From Gnetum montanum (lineage: Eukaryota > Streptophyta > Gnetopsida > Gnetales > Gnetaceae): 64,000 nt of DNA. Location of the stretch: positions 20,354 through 84,353 of the forward strand of contig MNCI01022064.1 of the NCBI GenBank assembly GCA_015680685.1, written 5' to 3'. Shown one piece after another: positions 1 through 10,985 of this stretch (positions within the stretch are counted from its first letter, which is position 1; each line of letters opens with the position of its first letter). Below the pieces are notes generated by a model. The model was not told the DNA's origin and ran no database searches. It saw nothing but the letters and a program-made list of their open reading frames with translations. The position numbers and the translations under genes are program-made.

Positions 1-2219
1 AGAGCTAGAGTTTGCAAGGACCATTTTCTGTTCTATAGCCAGCAGGGTGGGGCACCGATCAGGGCCTTCACTCACTCTAGTAGTGCCTTCCAGCAACCTT
101 TCTCTGCGTCACATACTCCAACAATTGGCACCAAAGATACCGACAGTGGAGGCATTTTCGACAGTCTTCTCTTGTCTGCCGGTAGTTGACAGAACACAGC
201 AGAGACCAACGCCCAACAGCGATGGTGCCAATGTGGACACCGTGAGGGGTATCGGTAGAAGTCTTTCTTTCTGCGTATAAAGAGAAACCTGGCAGAGATA
301 GGTTGTATGCACAGGAAACACAAATAGCATTAAAATGGTTTTGTTCTTTATTTATTTTCTTTCAAACAATAAGACAAATTTTTCTCTCTGCCATCTCCAA
401 GCGCAAAACCATCCGCGGTGGCAGAAAACTTTTACAATTTTCAATATTATTATTTGCATTTTATTTTGAATTATTTATTGTACTATTTTAAATTGCACGA
501 ATTATTTAACTTTTCAATATTCTTATTAAATTTAAAGCTTTTAATATTTTGTTTAAAATATTATTATTATTGTTTTGTCACATAGCCCTTTCCAGCTGAG
601 ACTATTTCCAAGTTTCCATACCCATACGGGAGGCACCCTAGGTGATAGTCTCCTAAAATGAGTTTTCACAGGTGTTGGCGGTGTTGGCACATTTGGCCAT
701 TACATGGAACAGTTGGAATATTTTGTTCAAAATTAGCAGAATCCCTGGTTGTAAATTTGCAGTTTAGTATTGTGAGTTGATGGGTATTCTTGGAGAAGCA
801 AGCCAATGGTAAATAATCTTGATGTTGAAGCCTTCTTGGAAAGTAAAATTAAAATTCCAAGTTATTTTCTTGAGTGAATATTGGAATAAAAAAAAAAAAG
901 GAGGTGATTATTTACCACAAGAAAGCATACTCCCTGTTAATATTGGCAAAATAGACAACACCGTGGGTAATGGATTATCAAGAATCGGCTAAGAGTTGGA
1001 AGCAAGTGAAGGACCTAACGGACTACCAACAGGTTTTGAATTCTGTAAATTTAAATGATCAAAGGATGTAAAGGCTTCTAAACCCAAATTCCTGTAAGTC
1101 CAAAGGCCCATTGTTAACGCTGCTGGAGAAAAAATCGAAAATCAGAAAAACAGAACTGAGTGCCATGGTTTTTGGCCAAATCCATTGTTTTGTCGTTCAG
1201 GATTGCACCCACGCATCGGCCGGATTTACAAATTTACGTTGCTGACTCGCCAGATGCCGAACTAGAGTTCATGGAGCGCGTGGGAGACCCTTCTTTCACC
1301 ACTGAGCCGAGTTAAAGGGGGTTTTGGGTAACAATCGTGTGCAGGCTGTGCAGAAAGAACTGAGGCCAGTTTAGGGTAAAAATTAGTGGGCATATCATCG
1401 ATTTCAGCAGAGAAACTTGTGGATTTCAGAAGAATGGACGCCTATTTCACGCGATGAACAAATCTGGGTTTTCATCCACAACAATGGCAAATGCCTTAAA
1501 AACCCTGGTGGATGTTGCTTGAAGAATCTGCACCAAATGTTGGAAGAAAACTTTGAAAGCCAGATAGTTTACCAGTTATCACAGACGGAAGGCAACGAAA
1601 ATCTACGAAGCAAGGATTAAATCATATAATCATCAAAAACCTACAGGGCATTTTCGAGAGGCAGAGGTTACAACAGTTGCAGATCCTTATGGAACACACG
1701 GCGACGTTTCCTAACGCGGCGGCTAAGTCTTCTCCTGTGATGGCAGTTGCTGGTAATGATTTTTGGCCGAAGAAGATAATTTGAATCAGTTGCTGGCAGT
1801 TGCAGGATCGGTGCCTTCACCTTCGGGCTCATATTTCGGGCCATCCCAAATTTTAATTTCAATTATTGAGGATGCAGAAAGGATAAATTAACTACCGCTA
1901 CCACCAATAAGGTGGATATTATATTATATTTTAGAGCTTAATGATACTTAGTATTAAAAATTTAAATTAAATTAAATTAGATTAGGGAATTTAGATTTAT
2001 TTTAATAAACTACTTACAAAGGAAATATTTATAATATTTACAAATATTAATTCCTCCTAACTTTATGCATAAGTTCCTAACTATATAACTCCATCCTAAT
2101 TAAATGGGCAAGTAACCTCCTAACTTGTTGGGCAAGTAATCTCCTAATTGGTTGGCTAAGTTACTTGGGAGAAAAGTTAGCTAGGATATTTTGGCATGTA
2201 ACTACCATGAATTATTACT
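1..2219. other. uncharacterised intergenic or decayed repeat DNA
   Basis: I recognise no gene or classified element here. Bases 1-330 are less AT-rich than the rest and carry a 77-residue frame at 47-280 with no motif I know. Bases 400-560 and 1920-2150 are very AT-rich. A short inverted pair (gagactat near 597, atagtctc near 643) is visible. Bases 640-1900 look like old transcribed or transposon leader sequence, but no LTR, PBS or pol motif was found. Homology to the RLP-C upstream region starts only at about 2220, so this stretch lies outside the duplicated unit. Confidence 0.4.
1611..1790 (+). other. short coding-like fragment, unidentified
   Basis: One frame stays open for about 60 codons and ends at a TGA near 1790. 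Its composition is protein-like: a Gln/Leu-rich stretch (ERQRLQQLQILMEHTATF) followed by an Ala/Ser/Pro stretch. It is not the frame of the overlapping 67-residue ORF at 1417-1620, so either a frameshift separates them or one is spurious. No family is recognised. It may be an exon fragment of a host gene or the start of a decayed transposon gene. Confidence that it was ever coding is low. Confidence 0.2.
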
Positions 2220-2700
2220 CAGTGTGGAAAAGACAAATACAAAAGGCCTGTGTGGGGTCTAGTTATGTTGCTGTAAATTCATGTTCCATGTTGGAAGTAC
2301 GGCATAAATTATTGGTCTATTCTACCCACCGTGACAACTGTGCAGACAATCGCTCATTTTCACAATAATTTGCTTGACAATCTTTTGGCATCACTTGCAA
2401 TTGATTGTGTGTGAACATGAAATGGGTTTAAGAAACTTCATGGAATTTGCTAAACCAAATAGATTAGAAATCAAGTTAAAAGTTAAGTTCTTTCTCAATC
2501 TCTTTAAAGAAATAGGAATTTCCTACTTGTATGGCCTTGCACTTGTTATAAAACCTCACTCATGAAGTCACTTGTGATTCATGAACCTAGGATCTAGAAC
2601 TACATATTTATATAATTTATATTTGGTACTGCATATTGATATAATCTCTATTTTCTTTCCTTTTTTCATTGTCTATTTTCTAAATTCTAAGAAATGAACC
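2220..2700 (+). promoter_or_regulatory. promoter and 5' leader of RLP-A
   Basis: This region aligns by eye with the region upstream of intact RLP-C (about 55410-55894), including a TATA box tataaaac at 2547-2554 in the same context (acttgttataaaacctc). The 62-bp block duplicated in RLP-C is present once here, near 2331-2383. The block contains TTGAC, the core of WRKY-bound W-boxes; that regulatory role is inference. The gene behind this promoter is a pseudogene. Confidence 0.6.
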
Positions 2701-4054
2701 ATGGAAACAATTCAAAGTTTGAGTTTGGTTTTGTTAGTGGCCATGACAATAACATTGTTTTTCCTTTACTCTATTCCATGTTTGCCTTTGTCAAATGCTC
2801 TTCCTTCCCCATAGTCTGCTACTTTTCCTACTGCAACATTCAACATAGAAATTGAAGCTTTGCTAAAGGTTTGGGAAGGATTCATGTATATTTTGGATAA
2901 CTATCCTAGCAATTAGAGCCACACCAAATTTGGCAAACTCTATTATCATTAGTATGGCATCATTTGCATAGGCACCAACATGAGCAATTGGAAAGTGGTA
3001 TTGCTTGAACTCAATAGTTTAGCACTCAAGGGTTTCATTTCACCATTTGTGGGCAATCTCACCTCTATAACTTCATTGGATTTATCTTGGAATAATCTCC
3101 ATGGCACCATTCCCATAAAGATGACCTGCTTAATGTGGTTGCTAAAGCTAGATCTTAGTTTTAACTACTTAAAAGGTTGATTTTCTTTTTCTCCTTACCT
3201 TTAATCCATGGTTTTTATTCTCATTTTCTATTTTCATGTATACATTGTACATGCTACTGAAAGATTCTTCTTCTTCTTTGGATTGAAGGTTCCACATCTC
3301 CAGAGATTGGTTACATGTAGCACCTGCAGATGCTAATTCTCTTTGCTAACCAATTACTATGTGACTTCCCTTTCTCCATATCCAATTTTTTAGCTTTACA
3401 TAGCTTAGATTTAAGTTGGAATGAACTTTCTCATTGAATTCCCACTAGAATTGGTAAATTGAAGCATTTACAGGAACTCTGGCTAAAGACAATGAATTCC
3501 ATCAACCCGTTCCCTTGTCATTAATTAATTGTTCATTACTTGAGGAGCTGTACTGATCAAAAATGCATTAAATGGTTCTATGCTAGCATGGTTGTCAAGC
3601 CTCTCTGAACTTTATGTATTATATCTTGGAGATCCTAAGATTAGTCAAGATGGAGAAAACAAAGTAAGTAGTAGTGTGTTGGAGGGACCCATACCTTGGC
3701 AGTGGGGAAACTTGTCAAAGCTTACTTACTTGTACCTTGTAGGAAATTAGATAAGTGGCTACATTCCATTGGAATTTAGGGAACTAAAGGAAATGTTAAC
3801 ACTGACCCTACGTACAATGGAAATGTAAATGTCATGTCATTTTCCCTAGAAGTTAAGGAACTTGTTGTACTTGGGATTGTTGAGTCTAGAAGGTGGAATA
3901 ACTCTAGGAGCTATACCTTCCTAGATCAAAAGCCTTAAAAATCTAGAGTATCTTTGGCTAGAGGGAAGTAATCTTAGCAAAAAAATTTGAAAAGAGCTAT
4001 GTAGGTCGATAGTGCTCAAGGCCCTCCATTTGATCAAAAAATTAGAGGGCCACA

Positions 4055-4345
4055 TATTGGAGTCATGTGGTGACTAAGTCGGATTATTGGGTCATGGGCT
4101 AGTTTTGGTTATAGATAGTTTCTTTATGCATATTTATGTAACATTTTGTAACTCTCTATAACATTATGTAACTCTCTTGGAAGATTTTGTGACTCTCTTG
4201 TAATTGTAATCTACAAAATATACAATGAAACTCTAGTATGGCCATGAAGGAAGAGGCGATCCTACTAAACAACAAAAATTTTGTATGTTCTGTGTATGTT
4301 TATTTTTCTTATTCTTGTTTTTTTCACTTGATTCACTTTTTAACA
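4055..4345 (+). repeat. 5' LTR of Copia element
   Basis: This LTR is 291 bp. It starts tattggagtcatgtgg, with the first TG decayed to TA, and ends with ...taaca just before the PBS. It pairs with the LTR at 8340-8649 and shares the repeated taactctctt/taacatt blocks. Confidence 0.85.
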
Positions 4346-4362
4346 AACTGGTATTAAAGCAC
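4346..4362 (+). promoter_or_regulatory. primer-binding site, tRNA-iMet type
   Basis: The sequence aactggtattaaagc lies directly after the 5' LTR. It differs from the usual plant Copia tggtatcagagc at transition positions only. Confidence 0.7.
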
Positions 4363-4389
4363 CAAGTTTGCAAAGGATCAGTGTGAGCA

Positions 4390-7300
4390 ATGGTGTCCGA
4401 GGATGGGAAAGTCATGATTGACAAGTTCTATGGGACAGACTTAAGGTTTTGGAAGATGTAGATCAAAGATTATCTATACTAAAAGAAGTTTAAAAAACTA
4501 CTGTTGGGGAGGAAGCTAGATCATATGAGCAAAGAGGATTGGGAAATGTTAAATCACCAGGCTTTTAGGGTGATTTGTTTGATGTTATCATGGAACATTG
4601 TGTTTAATATTATAAATGAAAAGATTACTCAGGGTTTGATAAAGGCCTTATCAGATATGTACAAGAAGCCATCTGCCTTGAACAAGGTATATCTTATGTG
4701 CTGATTATTCAATCTAAGGATGTTTGAAGGTGCATCGCTTATAGATCACATCAATGAGTTCAATGTAATCACAAGTTAGTTCAGTTATGTGGAAACTAAC
4801 TTTGATGATGAGATCAAGGCATTGATCTTATTATCATCATTACTTAATAACTAGTCTACAATGGTAACTGTAGTTAGCAATTCATCAAGAGATCAAAAAC
4901 TAAATTTTTCTAGAGTTTGAGATCTAATTCCTAGTGAGGATATATGTAGAAGGAAGTCAAGTGAATCTTTGGGTTCTCCCTTGAGTAATAAAGCCAGAGA
5001 TAGAAGTCTTCAATATGGATAAAATTAGGACCATGGTAATCCAAAGTCCAAGGAAAGGAGTTGATCCAAGGATCACAAGAATGTCACCAATTGGAATTAT
5101 GATTGTAAAGGTCATCTCAAAAAATAGTGCACGATACCAAAGAAAGAAAAGAAAAATCAACATAATGATTCAGCAAATGCAGCTACTGAAAAATTGTTGA
5201 TACCCTTGTTTGTTGTGTGGATAGTGGTATTGAATCTTGGATTCTTGATTTAGGTGCATCATTTCCCTCTACTCCTTATAAAGAATTATTCAATAACTAT
5301 GTTGCTAGGAATTTTTGTAAAAGGTTTATCTTGCAGATGACGAGCCTTTGAACATTTTGGGGAAGGGTGATGTTTGACATGTTCTAGGTTTAAAGAAAAA
5401 CCTTATTTCTATGGGTAAAATAGATGTTGGAGGGTAAAATATAGTATTTGGAAGTAGATCCTAGAAAATAATTAAAGGAAATCTGATCATTTCTTGGGAA
5501 AATAAGGTGGGAACATTGTACACCACTTCAAAAATAAAATACATAGTGTCAATGGTTGATTCAGAATCAATGTCAATGTTGTGGCATCGAAGGTTGGGTC
5601 ACATGAGTGAAAAAGGAATGAAGTTGCTGGCCATAGATTACAAGACTTGAAGTTTGTTGATGTTGGTTTATGTGAAGGATGTGTTTATGGGAAGCAGAAA
5701 AGAGTCAATTTCTCAAAAGTTGGAAGAACATCAAAGATTGAGAACTTTGAACTGGCACACACAAATGTATGGAGACAAGCCCTAGTGAGTTCCCTTGGTG
5801 GCTCATGCTCTTATCACACATTCATTGATGATTCCACTAGAAAGGTATGTATTTATTTTCTTATAAAATAAATCTAATGTGTTTTCTACATTTAAAAGGT
5901 GGAAGGTAGAAGTGGAGAATTAAATTGGTTTAAAAATCAAGTATTTGAGGTTTGATAATGGAGGGGAGTATGACAGTCTAGAGTTCAAGGATTTTTGTTC
6001 TTAGAATAGGATCAAAATGATTAAGATGATTCTTGGAACACTAGTGTAGAATAGTGTTGCTAAGAGAATGAATAGGACCTTGACTGAGAGAGCTAGAAGC
6101 ATGAGAATATCTTTTGGACTACTAAAGATGTTTTGGACAAATGCAGTTAGCACAACAACCTATCTCATAAATTGAGGACTTTCAGTTCTACTAGACTTTA
6201 AGATACCTAAGGGGGAATAGTTAGGAAAGGTAATAAACTTCTCACTTTTAAAAGTTTTTGGTAATGTATCATATGTGCACTCAGGTTTTGAGGTCTGAGA
6301 TAAACTTGACCCTAAAGCCAAGAAATGTTATTTTATTGGCTATGGTTTTGATGATTTTGGTTATCATTTTTGGGATGATCAAAATAGAAAAATTATAAGG
6401 CATAGTGATGTCACTTTTAATGAACATGTGGTGTACAAGAAAAGGTTTGAATTAAGATCTAATAGTGGAGGGAAGCAAGAAAAGGAAAGTAAGAAGTTTG
6501 AATTGAAAGAGATATTTGAGAGGGATGTAGTTGGAAGGATTCAAGAAAATCCTAGAAATAGGATAGCTAAAGATGAAATTGAAGTTGAGTTAGAAATAAT
6601 TACACCAAAGCATCAATTGAGAAGTTTTGTGAGAACACCAAAGCCCAGAGATCAGTACTCTCCCTCGTCATAGTATTTACTTTTGACTAATGCTAGGGAA
6701 CCAGAATGTTTTGATGAAGTAATGCAAGTGACATATTGTGTTAAGTGAAAGTTAGTTATGAGAGATGAGATAAAGTCACTCCAGAAGAATATGACATGGA
6801 CACTAACTAAGTTGCCAGAAGGATAGAGGGCATTGTAGAATAAGTGAGTATACAAGATCAAGGAAGAACATAATGGCAACAAAAGATATAAGGGTCAGCT
6901 GTTATAGAAGTTGAATGGTTGACCATTATAGAAGTTGAAGGATTGGTTGTTGCAGAAGTTACAAGGTCGATTGTTAAGAAAGTTGAAGGGATGACTATTA
7001 TGGAAGTTGGAAGGTTGATCATTATCGAAGTTGAAGGGTTGACCATTATAGAAGTTAAAGGGTCGACTATTACAGAAGTCGAAGGGTTAATAGTTATAGA
7101 AGTTGAAGGGTCGATTATTATAGAAGTTGAAGAAGATCTTGTATGGATTAAAAAAGAATCCTAGGTAGTGGTACAAGAAATTTGATAGGTTCATGTTTAA
7201 TGTTGGTTTCACAAGATGTGAGATGGACCATTGTTGCTACATAAGGAGGTTTGATGCCTGCTACATTATTTTGCTCTTGTATGTTGATGACATGCTTGTT

Positions 7301-8245
7301 GTAGGGTCTAGTTTACAAGAGATAGATAAACTAAAGTAACAAGTGGCAGAGGAATTTAAGATGAAAGACTTGGCACAAACCAAGAAAATACTTGGCATGA
7401 GAATTAGTAGAACTAGATCTCAAGGAATACTCAAGTTGTCTTAGGAAAAGTATATAGAGAAAGTGCTTAGTAGGTTTAACATTTAGGATGCAAAGATTAG
7501 ATGCACTCCATTGAGAAGTCACTTCATTCTTAATAAGAATCAATCACCAAGGATATAAGAAGAACATGAAAAGATGTCTAGAATACCATATACTTTAATA
7601 GTTGGAAGTTTGATGTATGCTATGATCTGTACTAGACCCAACATAGCACATGCAGTGGGAGTAGTTAGCAAGTTCATGTTTTATCCAAGAAGGGAGCATT
7701 GGGAATCTGTAAAGTGGCTCCTGAGATATCTGAAAGAAACTTCAGGTATGACACTTTGTTTTAAAAGGAGCAGCATTACTCTATAGGGTTTTTCTAATGT
7801 AGACTTGGGAGGCGATTTGGATAGTAGGAAGAGCACCACTGGTTATATTTTCATTGTGGGTAGTACTGTTGTGAGTTGGATGTCTTAACTTTAGAAGAGT
7901 GTTGCTCTCTCAACCATAGAAGTAGAATATATGGCTATATCAAAAATTGGAAAGGAGATGATTTAGTTGAAGGATCTTCTAAGAGAGTTGGGTAAGACAC
8001 AGGATAACAGTATTCTTTTTAATGATAATCAGAGTGCCATACATTTGTCTAGAGATCTAGTTTTTTATTCCAGATCTAAACACATTAAGTTGAGGTATCA
8101 TCATATTTGTGGGTTGATAGATGATGGAACATTACTACTGAGAAAGATTCCTAAGTCAAAGAACCCTGTAGACATGTTGACCAAGATGGTCACCACTACT
8201 AAGCTAAGACTTTGCATGACCTTAGTAGGCATCCATGATTATTGA
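4390..8245 (+). pseudogene. Copia gag-pol polyprotein pseudogene
   Basis: The domains run in Copia order. Gag (about 4390-5200) starts MVSEDGKVMIDKFYGTD. Protease remnants lie around 5210-5400. The GAG-pre-integrase region has LWHRRLGHMSEKGM (about 5580). The integrase has a CxxC-type stretch near 5670-5700 and RFDNGGEY near 5950. RT fingers lie at about 6680-6895. The RT palm carries YVDD at about 7280 (LLLYVDDMLVVG). RNase H follows, with NDNQSAIHLS near 8020, and the frame ends GIHDY at 8245. Stops and frameshifts are spread throughout. Between the RT fingers and YGLKKNPR the normal roughly 85 residues are replaced by an 8-residue tandem repeat. The polyprotein cannot be active. Confidence 0.85.
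6904..7133 (+). repeat. 24-bp minisatellite inside Copia RT
   Basis: There are nine full 24-bp units (6904-7119) and a 14-bp partial unit. The consensus is close to atagaagttgaagggttgac followed by catt. Every unit keeps the 24-bp length exactly, so one frame reads an octapeptide series of the IEVEGLTI type through all copies without a stop. The array sits exactly where RT residues between the RYKA-type fingers motif and the LYGLK motif should be. Confidence 0.9.
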
Positions 8246-8339
8246 TGAGGAGGATTTGCACAAGGAGTTCATGGTGTACATGGGAGAAGTAAGGTTGCAA
8301 TAGTTTTTCTTTTCTTAGATCAATCTCCTAGTGGGAGAT

Positions 8340-8649
8340 TGTTGGAGTCATGTGGCAACTGATCCAAATTATTGGGTCATGGGCTAGTTTTAGTTACGAA
8401 TGGTTTATTTATGCATATTTATGTAACATTTGTAACTCTTGTAACGATAACTCTTTGTAACATTTTGTAACTCTCTTGGAACTTTCTATAACTTTCTTGT
8501 AATTGTAATATGCAAAATATATAATGAAACTCTAGTGTGGCCATGAATGAAGAGGTGATCTTGCTAAACCAAAAAAATTTTGTGTGTTCTATGTGTGCTT
8601 CTTTTTCCTGTTCTTATTTTTTTTCTTTTTCTTGATTTGTTTCCCAACA
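8340..8649 (+). repeat. 3' LTR of Copia element
   Basis: This LTR is 310 bp. It starts tgttggagtcatgtggcaac and ends ...gtttcccaaca. It is slightly longer than the 5' LTR because of small indels in the taactctt-rich part. The purine tract gtgggagat precedes it. Confidence 0.85.
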
Positions 8650-9787
8650 CCGCATACCCAAATGCTTTGTAGGCATGCAGAATATTTAGTCACTAGTCTT
8701 GGTGGGAGATGATTTGTGAGGAGAAATCCCTAGTAATATTTAGATGCTTTTAAATCTTTCCATGTTGCATATATCAATGGTAAACACAACGAGAGTGTTA
8801 ACCATAGAGATGTGTCATATGAAAAATTTGGAGGTGTTGAAAGTGAATGCTCATCTAAGAGGCCGCATTCTAGATTGCATCGGCAAGATGGAATGATTAT
8901 CTATTCTAGATTTGACTAGCATTGGATTAAATGGTTCAATTCCAAAAGGAATTGGGATGCTCAACCAACTTCAACATTTAGATGTCTCAAGGAACAAAAT
9001 GTTTGGAAAACTTCCCTAGAGTTTAAGTGGTTGCTTTGGATTGTAATATTTAGATGTGTGCCATAATAGGTTATCTAGAAAACTTTCCTAGAATTTGACC
9101 AGTTGCATCTAGCTGGATAGCCTGATAGTTTCAAATAATAGTTTTAGCAGAGAGGTATTTGTGATTTTCCCATCTTCTTTAAGGATTTTGTCTACATTTT
9201 CTAATGCATTTTTAGGCTCGCTGTCCAAATCATTGGTTGGTTACAAGCACTTATTGTGGTTAGATTTAACTAGTCCCTTTCTAGAATATTTGAGAGATAT
9301 GATATCTAGGTTATAATCAATTGGAAGGAGAGATTCTAGAATAATTGGTGAATTTATCTAACCTTTAAGTACTCAATTTATCCAACAATCATTTTCATAG
9401 TCGTATTCCATTGCATCTTGACAAATTCCATGGATTTGACCACATTTAGAATGATAGCATGGGACATTTAGACTTAGATCTAACCCTACCATTGGTTCAT
9501 ACAAAAGCTTTCTTGGTCCTAGACCTGGTCCTAGAGCAAGACCTTCCCTCTAGTGTGAAAATGATTTTTACACAAAAGGGGCTAGAAATTATGAATCAAT
9601 ACATGACATCATACAAAAATTTAATAGACTTGTCATGTAATAATCTCACCTGCAAGATTCCAAATAGCATTGGTGAACTGGGTAAATTAAGATTTCTTAA
9701 CTTATCCCACAACATGTTGAGTGGTCATATACAGATTCCATAGGAAAATTGGTAATGTTAGAACAAATTGATTTGAATTCAAATAGT

Positions 9788-10985
9788 CAATCATTAAATT
9801 ATCAAATGAAAGTATGACACAAATGGCATCCTCCACATGATTATGATAGAAAATTAGATGCTTACCATGACCAATTTTTTTTATTATTCAGGAGGTTGGT
9901 CATTGAAAGCAAAACAAATTCAAAGATGATGGAGAAGAAATTTTCAAAAAGCCAAAAAAACCAAAGATACATATAGAATTAAAGCTTTGATGTACAAATT
10001 CTATTTTTAGCTAAATTTATATGCATGATATGTTATGCCATTTTTCTATGGCTCAATTTTAGTTGCATTTTATCTTTAACACCCACACACCTATTTCATA
10101 TTTTCTTATATTTACTTTTATTCTCCTATAATGTAAGTAAAATGGTTTTAAGATTATCAATGGGTTAGCCTTATTCTCTTGATGTAAATATGAGCATGAT
10201 GCATATTTACATTGTAAATTAAGTTGTGTGTGTGTGTGTGTTGGCTTAAACAATTTTCTAAGTTTTGATTTTTTCTTGGAAGCCCAGTTGTTGGATGAGG
10301 CAACAAGTTTGATGAAAACTAAATTACTCTTGCATTCTCTTGTACTTTTTCCCTTTTCTAATTTCTTTGCATCCTCTCCATAAAATATTTATTTAGGATG
10401 CCTTTGTACTATTATTTATGTTGAAATTTCATGTTTAGGATAGGGACCATGCCATGTAAAGCTCATGATTTTACACAACAAGATGAAAATTGGTATTTAC
10501 CCTTCACATCTAAAGCAACATCATGTTATGAAAATTAATCATTAACTTATTTCTTTGAGAATAGATATATTTCATTATTATTTTTTGGATCTCTAGTAAG
10601 GGTCAATTCTTGAGATAATGGCCAAGGAAAATTGTACCTAAAAGCAAAAGAAAGGAAAGATCAATCTCCAAAGACTTTTTATACAAAGATATAGTAAAGT
10701 TTTCTTGTTCATACAAAATAATGAAACAATGAGGAAACATTAAGCGAACAATAACTAGATACAAATATAGTACTTACAAACTTTTCTTCCATTAGGATTT
10801 CTCAAGCATATACCTAGTTTGTATATGGTGTATTATTTAACAACATTAAGCAAATCAACATAACTAGTTTCAAGGACTATGCCTTCTAGATGTTGAGTAG
10901 TAAATTCATATGGATCCTACAACATATTTATTCATAAACCCATGTAAAAAGAAAAAATGAAGATATAATTCTTGCATCTTCTCAA
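9788..10985. other. RLP 3' flank, copy A
   Basis: This flank aligns with 59735-60985 downstream of RLP-C, and in parts with 48890-49500 and 54780-55230. It is AT-rich. A short gt repeat (10224-10240) is absent from copy C. It includes a possible minus-strand exon relic (10778-10916). No other gene is seen. It ends where the truncated Gypsy element D begins. Confidence 0.6.
10778..10916 (-). pseudogene. possible exon relic of unidentified host gene, copy A
   Basis: Read on the minus strand, a 139-bp block is bounded by an acceptor-like ...gtag and a donor-like gtaagt. It aligns with an equally long block with the same borders at 60695-60833. Here the frame has one stop (about two thirds in). 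The peptide begins DPYEFTTQHLEGIVLE. I do not recognise the family. It lies just beyond the broken end of element D, so D may have inserted in an intron of this gene. Confidence 0.35.

Larger units (their letters stand above)
4055..8649 (+). mobile_element. Ty1/Copia LTR retrotransposon, degenerate
   Basis: This is a complete but dead element of 4595 bp with two LTRs (TGTTGG...CCAACA type) and 5-bp target duplications: ccaca at 4050-4054 and ccgca at 8650-8654. The empty paralogous site in RLP-C reads gcccacatacccag near 57581. The PBS just after the 5' LTR (aactggtattaaagc) matches the initiator-Met tRNA type tggtatcagagc. A purine-rich tract (gtgggagat) precedes the 3' LTR. Gene order gag, protease, integrase, RT, RNase H marks it as Copia, close in motifs to the tobacco Tnt1-type polyprotein. 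It interrupts exon 2 of RLP-A and carries many stops. Confidence 0.9.
2701..9787 (+). pseudogene. RLP-A: leucine-rich-repeat receptor-like protein pseudogene, split by a Copia element
   Basis: This is a paralogue of RLP-C over nearly its whole length. An ATG at 2701 opens a signal-peptide-like segment (METIQSLSLVLLVAMTITLF), followed by an early TAG, the LRRNT region and one LRR (LDLSWNNLHGTIP). The intron lies at about 3177-3290. Exon 2 runs from about 3291 to 4054, is broken by the Copia element 4055-8649, and resumes at 8650. Many stops are present, mostly explicable by C-to-T or G-to-A change. The 3' end is gone: after ttgaattcaaatag near 9785 the sequence jumps to what lies about 570 bp beyond the RLP-C stop. 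The last LRRs, membrane helix and tail are therefore deleted. It also lacks the four extra LRR units of RLP-C. No functional receptor can be made. Confidence 0.85.

Noticed and set aside
110-135. ttggcacc near 126 as a possible PBS of another LTR element
   Set aside because: The following bases (aaagataccgac) do not match the tRNA-Asp-like PBS seen in elements 1-3, and no LTR end is visible beside it.
47-330. Overlapping frames of 73-83 codons on both strands near the left end
   Set aside because: No motif, no homologue in the window and mutual overlap; kept only as unassigned DNA.
6858-7046. Minus-strand frame with TSIMVN-type repeats
   Set aside because: It is the antisense shadow of the 24-bp minisatellite in the Copia RT.
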